Positions 16,481 through 24,404 of a stretch of 44,282 nt of DNA are shown here, one piece after another. Origin of the DNA: an uncultured Solobacterium sp. (GTDB lineage Bacteria; Bacillota_I; Bacilli_A; Erysipelotrichales; Erysipelotrichaceae). The position numbers and the translations under genes are program-made. The notes below the pieces were generated by a model. It saw nothing but the letters and a program-made list of their open reading frames with translations. It was not told where the DNA came from and made no database searches. How positions within the stretch are numbered: position 1 is the first letter of the stretch; every line of letters begins with the position of its first letter. The stretch covers positions 1 through 44,282 of the forward strand of contig URCJ01000009.1 of assembly GCA_900546285.1 (NCBI GenBank), in the 5' to 3' direction.

Positions 16481-17446
16481 TTACTTACCTAAATCATTAC
16501 CCTTTTCAATAATAGATTCAGGAATTGTATAACCAATTCTTTCTGCCACCTTAGAGTTATAGTAAACCTTACCACTGTCTTCATAAACAATAGGCATAGT
16601 AGCTGTATCGCCACCATCTAACACTTTCTTAACAACTTCACCAGTTAACTTACCAAGTTCATAGTAATCAATGCCCACATTAGCCAAACCGCCATCACTA
16701 ACCATCGCAGCAGCACCAACAACTACTGGTAGTTTATATTCTTCTGCTGATTGTAAAACACTACCCATAGAAGCAGCCAAATTATTATCAGTAGGGATAT
16801 AAATAAGTTCTACATTTTCCTTAGCCAAAGCAGTAATAGTCTCACTTGTAGTATTCTTATCAGGTGTAGTCTTAACTACACTTTCAATACCTGCAGCTTC
16901 TAAAGCCTTAAGCATTTCATCAGCTTGTAATTCAGAATTAGTCTCACTAGATGTATATAAAATACCTACTTTAGAAATATTTGGTACAAGTTCCTTAATT
17001 AAAGCAACTTGCTTATCACTTGAGAAATAATCACTAACACCAGTAATATAAGAACCTGGCTCTTCATTTGACTTAACCAAACCAGCACTTACATAATCAG
17101 TAATCGCAGTACCCACGATTGGTGTATCAACATTTGTATTCATTAATACTTGAGCACAAGGAGTCGCAATAGCCACAATCACATCACAATCACCATTCAC
17201 CAAACTATCAGCCATTGTCGTTAAATTAGATTGATCACCCTCTGGATTTTGATAAACATACTCGATATTATCATAGCCATTTTCCTTAAGATAATCCTTT
17301 ATACCCTCTCTTGCCTCATCCAAAGAACCATGAGTCATGAGCTGCAAAATGCCAACCTTAATAGTAGAATCATCTTTCTTAGTACCACAAGCACTTAAAC
17401 TAAGCACCATCAACACAGATAATAAGATTACCATTACTTTCTTCAT
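16481..17446 (-). CDS. ABC importer substrate-binding lipoprotein (PF04392, TrpX-like)
   Basis: 321-residue lipoprotein with lipobox LSAC, mature Cys20. The two-lobed periplasmic-binding fold typical of PF04392 is visible (IKVGILQLMTHGSLDEAREG, DVIVAIATPCAQ, KVGILYTSSE, NVGIDYYELGKLTG). It captures the solute outside the membrane for the permease and ATPase encoded next. Characterised relatives import tryptophan or other aromatic or hydrophobic amino acids. AGGAGG precedes the ATG, and the T-box leader lies directly upstream. Confidence 0.88.
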   Translation of the reverse strand: MKKVMVILLSVLMVLSLSACGTKKDDSTIKVGILQLMTHGSLDEAREGIKDYLKENGYDNIEYVYQNPEGDQSNLTTMADSLVNGDCDVIVAIATPCAQVLMNTNVDTPIVGTAITDYVSAGLVKSNEEPGSYITGVSDYFSSDKQVALIKELVPNISKVGILYTSSETNSELQADEMLKALEAAGIESVVKTTPDKNTTSETITALAKENVELIYIPTDNNLAASMGSVLQSAEEYKLPVVVGAAAMVSDGGLANVGIDYYELGKLTGEVVKKVLDGGDTATMPIVYEDSGKVYYNSKVAERIGYTIPESIIEKGNDLGK

Positions 17447-17463
17447 AAATATATCCTCCTAAT

Positions 17464-17715
17464 AAAAAAGACCCACCATCCAAAGGACGAGTGAGTCTTC
17501 GCGTTACCACCTTTATTCATCAATATATTACTATATTGACCTCTTTAACCACTAACATGGTCTAGTTCGATAACGGGAACAACCGAGCACATCTACTACA
17601 ATTTCAATAGCTAACATAAATGAGGAATTCACAAGACCCTATATAACTGTTTTCAGCACCCACAGTCTCTCTTTAATATAGCCAATCCTGTTACTAGTTC
17701 ATCTATAACGTTTAT
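17464..17715 (-). ncRNA. T-box leader controlling the ABC importer
   Basis: Minus-strand leader with the conserved T-box AGGTGGTAACGCG (17512-17500). It is followed by a terminator hairpin (AGACTCAC...GGTGGGTCT, then TTTTTT; 17499-17464) that it can disrupt when it binds an uncharged tRNA acceptor end. Stem I is recognisable: CTATAT with ATATAG, the GAGAG bulge, and a distal stem ACTGT/ACAGT enclosing GGGTG. CCCGTTATC, typical of the region before the T-box, is also present. In the 3' side of the specifier loop, GAATTCCTCA (17630-17621), CTC (Leu, followed by A) fits best. TTC (Phe) is the alternative, and no UGG (Trp) is seen there. Confidence 0.88.
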
Positions 17716-17721
17716 AAAAAT

Positions 17722-17749
17722 ATATTAGCACTATTTTTCGATGTTTCAA
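17722..17749 (-). promoter_or_regulatory. Promoter of the T-box leader
   Basis: On the minus strand, TTGAAA (17749-17744) and TAATAT (17727-17722) are 16 bases apart, with TGC just before the -10 giving an extended -10 element. The start would be near 17715. Confidence 0.6.
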
Positions 17750-17771
17750 TATTTTTTCAGAAAATTATTTT

Positions 17772-18197
17772 CTAATTTTGATTAGTTTTTTCATTTTTAA
17801 TCAACAAAGACTTAGCTTTCAATTCATTCTTAGGATTCCTTTTTAAATATCTATCCTTAGAAGCATAGCCATAAATGGTCTTTATAATAAGAATCAAAGA
17901 AATAAAATTCAACCAAATCTTAAAGCCTTTGACACTAAACCATTCATAAGGAACGCTAACCTTATCCACAAAAGATAAAAAAGATAAGAAAAACGCAAAT
18001 AACAAGTAATAATAAGTCCTATTACGTAGTTTCTTCCAAAATTCTTTCCTCTTAGGTCTAATGATAATAAGCATCATCAAACAAGCAATTACCACCAAAG
18101 AAGCATATAGCTTATCCATAATATAGGTATCAATAAAACATACCGCAATGTTGATATGCATCAAAATATATATAAAAAAACTAAATATTCTTTTCAT
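17772..18197 (-). CDS. Hypothetical four-helix membrane protein
   Basis: 141 residues, not recognised. Four hydrophobic segments (about 5-28, 30-46, 62-78 and 92-110) are separated by short basic loops (RPKRKEFWKKLRNR), with a charged cytoplasmic-looking C-terminal tail. It starts inside the end of the HAD gene (17-bp overlap), so it is the last gene of a MATE-HAD-membrane protein operon. No function can be proposed. Confidence 0.6.
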   Translation of the reverse strand: MKRIFSFFIYILMHINIAVCFIDTYIMDKLYASLVVIACLMMLIIIRPKRKEFWKKLRNRTYYYLLFAFFLSFLSFVDKVSVPYEWFSVKGFKIWLNFISLILIIKTIYGYASKDRYLKRNPKNELKAKSLLIKNEKTNQN

Positions 18198-18813
18198 TTA
18201 AAATATTTAAAACCCCATGTAAATCATCAAAAATATAATCAGCTTCACTTTGATCAATAAAAAATCTACTACCATCCCTAGCCAAAGTACAAATACCCGC
18301 ATTCTTGCCAGCCTTAATACCCGTACTAGAATCTTCTATAACCAAAGTTTCACTTCTATTAACACCAAGTCTTTCAATAGCCTTTAAATAAATATCGGGA
18401 CTAGGCTTAGGATTTTTTACATCTTCATCAGATAAAAGTAAATCAAATTCATTTAAGCCAGTATCGGAAATAAACTTATTCAACATATCTCTAGAAGATA
18501 AAGTACAAATAGCTAGCTTATAGTCACATAACTTAGACAAAACATCCTTGACATCATCAAAAAGATAATCATTATAATCCATTGGATGCATACTAAAGTA
18601 CTCATCATAGCTCTTCTTAGTTTCATCATAAGACAAACCACTCAACAAAGACATCGTCTTATAAGTATCATCCATATTCAAACCAACAATTTGATAGATA
18701 TCACTTTTATTTACATCACGATATTGTAAGACCCACTTATAAGACATCTCGGTATAGTAGCGCTCTGAATCCACCAAAGTACCATCCATATCAAACAAAA
18801 TCGCCTTAATCAT
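18181..18813 (-). CDS. HAD-superfamily phosphatase (beta-phosphoglucomutase-like subfamily)
   Basis: 210 residues with all four HAD motifs: DMDGTLVDSE (nucleophile Asp8, acid/base Asp10), CTLSSRD (motif II), KNPKPSPDIY (Lys of motif III), and VIEDSSTGIKAG (motif IV). The inserted helical cap between motifs I and II (about 15-80) is the C1 type of sugar-phosphate phosphatases and mutases. Cytoplasmic; substrate unknown. The start overlaps the MATE stop by 4 bp (ATGA). Confidence 0.88.
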   Translation of the reverse strand: MIKAILFDMDGTLVDSERYYTEMSYKWVLQYRDVNKSDIYQIVGLNMDDTYKTMSLLSGLSYDETKKSYDEYFSMHPMDYNDYLFDDVKDVLSKLCDYKLAICTLSSRDMLNKFISDTGLNEFDLLLSDEDVKNPKPSPDIYLKAIERLGVNRSETLVIEDSSTGIKAGKNAGICTLARDGSRFFIDQSEADYIFDDLHGVLNILNEKNI

Positions 18814-20159
18814 TTCTGCATATACCTTAATTCATACTCGATATTCTTCTCAACTTGTTTAAAAGTAAAAATAAACATTGGAAGTAAATATACAACACCG
18901 CCAAACCAAGCTAATTGATCAGTGAAAGTAATCGCATCAAACTTATAAATAGGCACAAAAATAGACGCAAAGACACTTCTAAGAATCATCTCAATAATAC
19001 CAGCCAACATGGCTCTATTAGAATAACCAAGGCCCTGTAAAGCCATTCTAGACACCATAAGCATACCCAACATTGGATAGAAATAACCAAGTCTTCTTAA
19101 ATAATCATAAGAAGCATCTAATGCCTCAACTTCTTCAAGTGAAATAAACAAAGCACTTAAAGTTCTACCAAAGAAGAACAAGATAACACCAGCCATCACG
19201 CCATAGACAATACCAATCTTTAAGCCAACGCCAAAGCCTTCCTTAATACGCTTAGCCTTTCTTGCCCCATAGTTTTGTGATAAGAAAGTAGAAGTAGCGA
19301 TACCAAAGGCATCAAAGGGACACATCATCAATTGTTTAATCTTAGCACCAGCCGCAAAACCAGATACATAAGTTGTGCCTAAACCATTATTAGCTGACTG
19401 CATAACCATTGAACCGATAGCTGTAATTGAAAGTTGTAAGCCCATAGGTAAACCCATATTCAATAAATGTAGACAATGTTTCATGCTGATATGTCTATCT
19501 TCCTTGTCAACATGTAATACTTCAAATTTCATCAATATTAAGCCAAGACACAATAGACCACTCACTGCTTGAGAAAAGATAGTCGCAATGGCAGCACCAG
19601 CACAACCCCATCTTAAAACCAAGATACAGAAAAAGTCTAAGAAAATATTTAAAATAGCTGAAAAAGCTAAGAAATAAAATGGTGTCTTCGAATCACCAAT
19701 TGATCTTAAAATACCACTTAAATAGTTATATAAAAGTGTAAAGGGAATACCCGCAAATATCACCACGATATAGCTATATGAGCTACTATAAATCTCACTA
19801 TTTACCTTTAATAAAGATAAGATTTGTGGTGTAAGCACAACTGTTAATAAGGTAATAAGAATCGCAAAAATAAAAGTTAAAACAGCTCCATTAAACACAT
19901 ATTTCTTCAAATTCTTTAAATCATTAGCCCCAAATCTTTGAGCTACCGGAATCGCAAAACCCTGTGTTAAACCCTGACAAAAACCTATTACTAAAAACTG
20001 CACACTAGTAGTTGAACCAACACCAGCCAAAGCTACTTTACCTAGTGTTTGACCAACAATAGCAGTATCTACAATATTATAAAATTGCTGAAAAAGATTA
20101 CCCAACAAAAGCGGTATTGAAAAAGCTAATATCAATTTAAGAGGATTACCCTCAGTCAT
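18810..20159 (-). CDS. MATE-family efflux transporter
   Basis: Multidrug/toxin extrusion antiporter, about twelve membrane helices in two pseudo-symmetrical halves. It opens with EGNPLKLILAFSIPLLLGN and carries FQQFYNIVDTAIVGQ in helix 1-2. The ATG at 20159 is preferred; a GTG five codons earlier (20174) is possible. Both lie close behind a TATAAT (minus strand, 20186-20191), so the leader is short. It heads an operon with the HAD phosphatase and the small membrane protein. Substrate unknown. Confidence 0.9.
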   Translation of the reverse strand: MTEGNPLKLILAFSIPLLLGNLFQQFYNIVDTAIVGQTLGKVALAGVGSTTSVQFLVIGFCQGLTQGFAIPVAQRFGANDLKNLKKYVFNGAVLTFIFAILITLLTVVLTPQILSLLKVNSEIYSSSYSYIVVIFAGIPFTLLYNYLSGILRSIGDSKTPFYFLAFSAILNIFLDFFCILVLRWGCAGAAIATIFSQAVSGLLCLGLILMKFEVLHVDKEDRHISMKHCLHLLNMGLPMGLQLSITAIGSMVMQSANNGLGTTYVSGFAAGAKIKQLMMCPFDAFGIATSTFLSQNYGARKAKRIKEGFGVGLKIGIVYGVMAGVILFFFGRTLSALFISLEEVEALDASYDYLRRLGYFYPMLGMLMVSRMALQGLGYSNRAMLAGIIEMILRSVFASIFVPIYKFDAITFTDQLAWFGGVVYLLPMFIFTFKQVEKNIEYELRYMQK

Positions 20160-20226
20160 TTTTCCCGTATTCACGTTTTATTATTATACTCGTAATAAAA
20201 AATATGTATACCCCCAACTTGGTGAA

Positions 20227-20254
20227 TTAAGCATACTTATATAGATGATATAAT
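20227..20254 (+). promoter_or_regulatory. Promoter of the FakA-like small gene
   Basis: TTAAGC (20227-20232) and TATAAT (20249-20254) are 16 bases apart. TGA before the -10 makes an extended -10 element. A strong AAGGAGG follows near 20262-20268, before the ATG at 20277. Confidence 0.5.
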
Positions 20255-20276
20255 TTCTAAAAAGGAGGTAGCCCCT

Positions 20277-20528
20277 ATGTTAGACTATCGATACGATACT
20301 CAATTATTAATTGAAGGAAATAACCTAAACGAAGATGAAATAAACAATTACTTTAATCAAAACTTTAAAGGTGATTGTTTACTAGCTGTTGGCGATAATG
20401 AACTAATCAAGATTCATTTTCATACTAATGAGCCATGGAAAGTATTAGAATACTGTGCCTCACTTGGCGAAATCTATGACATTGTTGTTGAAGACATGGA
20501 CAGACAATCTAGAGGACTGAAAGGATAA
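20277..20528 (+). CDS. Stand-alone FakA/YloV C-terminal-like domain protein
   Basis: 83 residues matching the part of fatty acid kinase FakA (YloV; DAK2 plus DegV-like fusion) that reads like YRYDTQLLIEGNNL, GDCLLAVGDNELIKIHFHTNEP and WKVLEYCASLGEI. In full FakA this region follows the DAK2 kinase domain and carries a metal-binding-like HxHTN segment (here HFHTNEP, about 51-57). There is no kinase domain here, so it is not FakA itself. Strong ribosome binding site, own promoter, and only 3 bp before the next gene. Role unknown. Confidence 0.75.
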   Translation: MLDYRYDTQLLIEGNNLNEDEINNYFNQNFKGDCLLAVGDNELIKIHFHTNEPWKVLEYCASLGEIYDIVVEDMDRQSRGLKG

Positions 20529-20531
20529 TAA

Positions 20532-21191
20532 GTGGAAAATAAACCGGTAAAACTTACTACTATTGAAGAACTTGACACTTTCTTTAAAGAAAAAGGTATT
20601 TCTAGTGAAAAAACCCGTTTCTTTATTAATGAAAATAGAAACGATCCTAAATGCTTCGGCATCTATAAAGAAGGCGATGAATATATTGTCTACAAAAACA
20701 AAGCCAATGGTCAACGTTTCACAAGATATAAGGGGAACAATGAATCTATTGCGGTTAATATTTTCTTTTCTAAATTAGTTGATGAAATGGATCTAAGAAC
20801 CGGTCTAAAAAAAGAAAAAGAAAAGAAAAAGAAAAAACCAAAAGACATCGCTGCCTTTATCATTTTCTTTGCGGTTATAGGGCTCTATGCACTTCTTTAT
20901 TTCACAGGACCTAAAAAAGGCTACTACATCATCAACCAACAACCATACTACTACTATAATAATGTGTGGTACTTCTTTGATGATTTGGTAGATGATTGGC
21001 TAATCTATTCAGGTACTCCTGAAGATTATGAAGAATATTATGTCGGAAAAGACTATAACAGTGAATATGATTTTAGCGATGTTACCAAATCAAAAAACTA
21101 CACTTCAAATACCCATTCAGACAGCGACTTTGATGACTATGATTTCGACTCATGGGACTCAAGCGATACCGATTGGGATTCTGATTGGTAA
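20532..21191 (+). CDS. Membrane protein with acidic, aromatic-rich tail
   Basis: 219 residues with a GTG start supported by GAAAGGA eight bases upstream. Layout: soluble N-terminal domain (about 1-92), a lysine cluster (about 93-106), one membrane helix (about 108-127), and then a Tyr/Trp-rich stretch (QQPYYYYNNVWYFFDD) ending in a low-complexity tail of Asp, Ser, Tyr and Trp (about 165-219). The lysine block before the helix puts the N-terminus inside and the acidic tail outside. The family is not recognised. It is co-transcribed with the FakA-like gene. Confidence 0.65.
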   Translation: MENKPVKLTTIEELDTFFKEKGISSEKTRFFINENRNDPKCFGIYKEGDEYIVYKNKANGQRFTRYKGNNESIAVNIFFSKLVDEMDLRTGLKKEKEKKKKKPKDIAAFIIFFAVIGLYALLYFTGPKKGYYIINQQPYYYYNNVWYFFDDLVDDWLIYSGTPEDYEEYYVGKDYNSEYDFSDVTKSKNYTSNTHSDSDFDDYDFDSWDSSDTDWDSDW

Positions 21192-21253
21192 TGTATCCGT
21201 TTTCTTTTAAAAACTTATTGAATTTATAATAGGCCGTATTAAACTATTTAAGT

Positions 21254-22570
21254 ATGAAACTATTTGACAAGAAACTACTTAAATACACTTGGCCTATTTT
21301 TATTGAATTAGTACTACAACTTTTAGTAGCCAATATCGATAAAATCATGGTCAACCAAGTATCGAATACTGGAGCCAGCGCTATCGCCAACGCCTCTAGT
21401 ATCATGGACCTATTGATTATTGCCTTCACAGTAATCTCATTATCAGTTACCATTCTATGTTCTCAACTATTCGGTAAAGGAAAGACAGATAAAATTGAAC
21501 AATTATATGCGCTGGGAATCATCGTGAATGGAGCCTTTGGCTTTATTATCTCTATTGTCCTATTGTTGTTTGGTAGAAACATCTTTACTCTAATGAAAAT
21601 CCCTAACGATTGTATGAGTGAAGCCTTAATCTACTTAAACATTTGTTCCCTAGGCCTAGCCTTTCAAGGAATCTTCTCAACCTATAGTGCTATGTTTAGA
21701 AGCAATGGTTGGATGAAACAATCAATGTTGGCATCAACCATCATGAACGGCTTAAACATTGTAGGCAACTACTTCTTAATACCACACTTAGGAGTAGCCG
21801 GTGCTGCCATCTCTTCTGTATTATCAAGAATTATTGGTTTAACATTCTTAATAATCATCTTTAACTTATTAAGTTCAATAAAAGTAAACTTTAAATGTCT
21901 AAATCCATGGCCTTCTGCCTTGCTAAAGACCATGTTAAAAATAGGACTACCGAGTGGTGGTGAAACCGTATCCTACAACGCATCACAAATGGTCATCCTA
22001 ACAATGGTAAATATGCTAGGCAATTCTATCGTCAAAGTAAGAACCTTCGCCTACATGTATGCCATGATTGGTTATTTATTGGGTTGTGCTTTATCACAAG
22101 CATCTCAGGTAATTATTGGTTACATGATTGGTGAAGGAAATAAAGACTTAGCCTATCAAGAAGCCAAGAAAGCTACCATCTTATCAGTTATTCTAAATGG
22201 TACAACTGCCTTATTAATATTTATATTCGCAGAACCACTATTCTCACTATTTATAGATAAAGAATTATTGCATATTGCGAAAAGCGTAATGTTTGTAGAC
22301 TTTATCCTTGAAATAGGAAGAGCCATAAACATGACCTTAGTAAGAAGCTTACAAGCAGTTGGTGACATTAAATTCCCTGTAATCTGTGGCATCCTTAGTA
22401 TGTGGTTTATATCCATCCCTATTGCCTACTACTTTGGCTTTGTCCAAGGCTTAGGACTTATGGGCATTTGGATTGGTATGGCGAGTGATGAATGTCTAAG
22501 AGGCATAATATTTATCATCAGATGGGAATCTGGTAAGTGGCGTAAGAAAGACTTAATTAATAATTTGTAG
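21254..22570 (+). CDS. MATE-family efflux transporter
   Basis: 438 residues, about twelve membrane helices. Helix 1 reads KYTWPIFIELVLQLLVANIDKIMV and the second half contains ALSQASQVIIGYMIGEG. It is distinct from the pump at 18810-20159 and closer to the group with an N-terminal WPI-ELV-Q motif. The ATG has no clear Shine-Dalgarno. A TATAAT lies about 23 bases upstream (near 21225), so it may be transcribed on its own. It ends at a strong bidirectional terminator. Confidence 0.88.
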   Translation: MKLFDKKLLKYTWPIFIELVLQLLVANIDKIMVNQVSNTGASAIANASSIMDLLIIAFTVISLSVTILCSQLFGKGKTDKIEQLYALGIIVNGAFGFIISIVLLLFGRNIFTLMKIPNDCMSEALIYLNICSLGLAFQGIFSTYSAMFRSNGWMKQSMLASTIMNGLNIVGNYFLIPHLGVAGAAISSVLSRIIGLTFLIIIFNLLSSIKVNFKCLNPWPSALLKTMLKIGLPSGGETVSYNASQMVILTMVNMLGNSIVKVRTFAYMYAMIGYLLGCALSQASQVIIGYMIGEGNKDLAYQEAKKATILSVILNGTTALLIFIFAEPLFSLFIDKELLHIAKSVMFVDFILEIGRAINMTLVRSLQAVGDIKFPVICGILSMWFISIPIAYYFGFVQGLGLMGIWIGMASDECLRGIIFIIRWESGKWRKKDLINNL

Positions 22571-22573
22571 TTT

Positions 22574-22600
22574 AAAGGCCATCATATGATGGCCTTTTAG
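22574..22600. terminator. Bidirectional terminator between the MATE gene and ispF
   Basis: A perfect 12-bp inverted repeat, AAAGGCCATCAT (22574-22585) with ATGATGGCCTTT (22586-22597), runs into TTTT on the plus strand. It overlaps the ispF stop codon. Confidence 0.8.
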
Positions 22601-23070
22601 ATTTCATCAATTAAACAAACAGCCTGGGCAATTGCACCTTCGCCTCTACCCACAAAACCCATCCTCTCAAAACATGTCGCTTTAACATTAACAAGCGAAC
22701 TATCGATACCTAAAGTATTCGCAATATTCTCTTTCATAGTATCAATATAAGGAGCCATCTTAGGCTTCTCAATGATAATCAAACTGTCGATATTTACCAC
22801 CCTATAGCCATGAACCTTGAGCATATCCTTAGTCTTTTCCAATAAAACTAAAGAAGAAATATTCTCATACTTAGCATCCTTGTCAGAAAAATGAGTACCA
22901 ATATCCCTTAAGCCCATAGCTCCGATCAAAGACTCAATAATCGCATGAAGCAGTACATCTGCATCACTATGACCCAAAAGCCCTTTCTCATAAGGAATCT
23001 TCACGCCACCAATAATCAAATCCCTACCTTCAACTAAACGATGCACATCCTGCGATTGACCTATTCTCAT
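22597..23070 (-). CDS. ispF: 2-C-methyl-D-erythritol 2,4-cyclodiphosphate synthase
   Basis: MEP pathway enzyme that cyclises CDP-ME 2-phosphate with loss of CMP on the way to isoprenoid precursors. The 157 residues match the usual length. The metal-binding motif is DVH (Asp8-His10) with the second-site GHSDADVLLHAI. The C-terminal CFERMGFVGRGEGAIAQA segment is characteristic. The start overlaps the upstream HAD gene by 4 bp (ATGA). No other MEP gene is in the window. Confidence 0.96.
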   Translation of the reverse strand: MRIGQSQDVHRLVEGRDLIIGGVKIPYEKGLLGHSDADVLLHAIIESLIGAMGLRDIGTHFSDKDAKYENISSLVLLEKTKDMLKVHGYRVVNIDSLIIIEKPKMAPYIDTMKENIANTLGIDSSLVNVKATCFERMGFVGRGEGAIAQAVCLIDEI

Positions 23071-23687
23071 AACAATACCTCTCTAATATCATCATATACC
23101 CTAAGACCACTTTGACACAAAACATCTTTAGATTGATGCCCATTGGCAACAAGTACACATTCAACACCCATGGCCCTAGCTACTTCACCATCATGTAAAG
23201 TATCACCTATCATTAAACAATCCTTAGGGTTTTTATCCTTAATAAATTCTAAACCTATAGGCAACTTACTTGTGGCATAGATATTATCAATGCCAAGCAC
23301 CTCATCAAACATATCAAGAATATCTAACTTATCAAGTTGGCCTTTTAACATATCCAACTTAGAAGCACTCAAGACAATATTCTTATTGCCTAATAGGTGA
23401 TTCTTTTTTAATAGATCTTTTACACCATCATAAAGTTGACACTTATCAAAACCAGCCTCATAATAATCCATCCACTTACGACCAACTTTTTCCCAACTTA
23501 AGACATCAAAATCAAAGCCAACTACTTCATAATAATGTTTAACTGGAAAAGTGAAGATATTACGATATTCTTCTAAACTCAAATGATCTCTATTTAAGAA
23601 ATCATCAATACATCTATTGATACATTCAAGTCCAAGTTCAGTATCATTTAATATCGTTCCATTAAAATCAAAAATTAAATACTTCAT
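23067..23687 (-). CDS. HAD-superfamily hydrolase with a DxN nucleophile motif
   Basis: 206 residues, phosphoglycolate-phosphatase-like layout: FDFNGTIL (Asp7, Asn9), helical cap (about 15-85), VLSASK (motif II), ATSKLP (Lys) and MIGDTLHDGEVA (motif IV). The usual second aspartate of DxDxT is Asn here, which should weaken a standard phosphatase mechanism; other HADs with DFNGT exist. There is no ribosome binding site. TATAAT ends six bases before the ATG, so the mRNA is predicted leaderless. It is coupled to ispF by a 4-bp overlap. Confidence 0.85.
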   Translation of the reverse strand: MKYLIFDFNGTILNDTELGLECINRCIDDFLNRDHLSLEEYRNIFTFPVKHYYEVVGFDFDVLSWEKVGRKWMDYYEAGFDKCQLYDGVKDLLKKNHLLGNKNIVLSASKLDMLKGQLDKLDILDMFDEVLGIDNIYATSKLPIGLEFIKDKNPKDCLMIGDTLHDGEVARAMGVECVLVANGHQSKDVLCQSGLRVYDDIREVLL

Positions 23688-23693
23688 TTCTTA

Positions 23694-23699
23694 ATTATA
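23694..23699 (-). promoter_or_regulatory. -10 box of the HAD-ispF unit, predicted leaderless
   Basis: TATAAT on the minus strand (23699-23694), then six bases (TAAGAA), then ATG at 23687. The box is one G away from the T tract of the rpoE terminator. Confidence 0.55.
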
Positions 23700-23725
23700 C
23701 AAAAAGAAAAGACGCAAAGCGCCTT
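23700..23725 (-). terminator. rpoE terminator
   Basis: Stem of 7 bp (23709-23715 with 23719-23725, one G-T pair, loop of three T on the minus strand), followed by TTTTCTTTTT. It overlaps the rpoE stop codon. Confidence 0.7.
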
Positions 23726-24041
23726 ATTCATCATCCTCAGGTTCTTCAATGATGTTACCATCATCATCATAAACAACACCCTCATCATCATCAACTTCCA
23801 GTTCTTCCAAATTAATTTGAGTATCCTCAAACTTTAAGTGATTCTTTAAATCCCACTTGTTACCATCAAGTTGTACAAAACGTCCATCGATTGATAAATC
23901 AGAATAAAAAGACGCTACCCTATCGCCACTTACTCCAGTTTCCTTAGATACCTCAACCCAAAGTTCCTTGAAAGGAATTGCTATTTTATGAGCTGCGATA
24001 TAATCATATGCTACATCAGCCATTGATCTTTTTGCTGTCAT
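23724..24041 (-). CDS. rpoE: RNA polymerase delta subunit
   Basis: Firmicute-specific small RNAP subunit that lowers non-specific binding and helps polymerase recycling. The N-terminal HARE-HTH domain is clear (MADVAYDYIAAHKIAIPFKELWVEV, about 7-31; SFYSDLSIDGRFVQLDGNKWDL, about 45-66). The acidic C-terminal tail is short (about 74-105), giving 105 residues against about 170 in Bacillus. TAGGAG lies upstream of the ATG. The adjacent DUF1934-like gene recalls the ywiB-rpoE neighbourhood of Bacillus. Confidence 0.92.
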   Translation of the reverse strand: MTAKRSMADVAYDYIAAHKIAIPFKELWVEVSKETGVSGDRVASFYSDLSIDGRFVQLDGNKWDLKNHLKFEDTQINLEELEVDDDEGVVYDDDGNIIEEPEDDE

Positions 24042-24049
24042 TTTTTATA

Positions 24050-24394
24050 TTAATCTCCTATAAATTCTAATTTAATTTGCTTGTAACTATCATTTAAATA
24101 ATAGCCAATAGATATAATATCATTGTTTATTGATAATGCAAGCTCTTTAATAGAAAAAACAATACTGCCCTCAGATGACTTTACCTTGATATAAGGTTTA
24201 TCCCTTAAGACCACAAAAGTCTCATGATCTTCATCTTTTCGAAATATCGTAATTCCATTATTAAAGATGCGCACATCATTTAAAACATCCAACGAATCAG
24301 CATAAGAAAAATGCTTCTTATTTATAATATTTTTCTCTCTAACTACTTCTTTATAATTATCTTGCTTATCTTCGATTGTTATAATTACATCCAC
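24050..24394 (-). CDS. DUF1934-like (YwiB-type) small beta-barrel protein
   Basis: About 114 residues from a GTG at 24394, chosen because family members start just before the VxVxxTIED-type segment (DVIITIEDKQDNYKEVV). A TTG at 24421 is the longer alternative. No ribosome binding site supports either. Later segments include GITIFRKDEDHETFVV, EGSIVFSIKELALSI and a C-terminal strand LNDSYKQIKLEFIG, which match the lipocalin-like DUF1934 fold. Function unknown. It precedes rpoE by 8 bp and follows the histidine kinase closely. Confidence 0.65.
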   Translation of the reverse strand: MDVIITIEDKQDNYKEVVREKNIINKKHFSYADSLDVLNDVRIFNNGITIFRKDEDHETFVVLRDKPYIKVKSSEGSIVFSIKELALSINNDIISIGYYLNDSYKQIKLEFIGD

Positions 24395-24404
24395 AAGAAA
24401 TATA

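Noticed and set aside
17761..17795. Terminator hairpin at the end of the MATE-HAD-membrane protein operon
   Set aside because: CTAAT/ATTAG with a T tract is oriented for the plus strand, where no gene ends; it is not convincing for the minus-strand operon.
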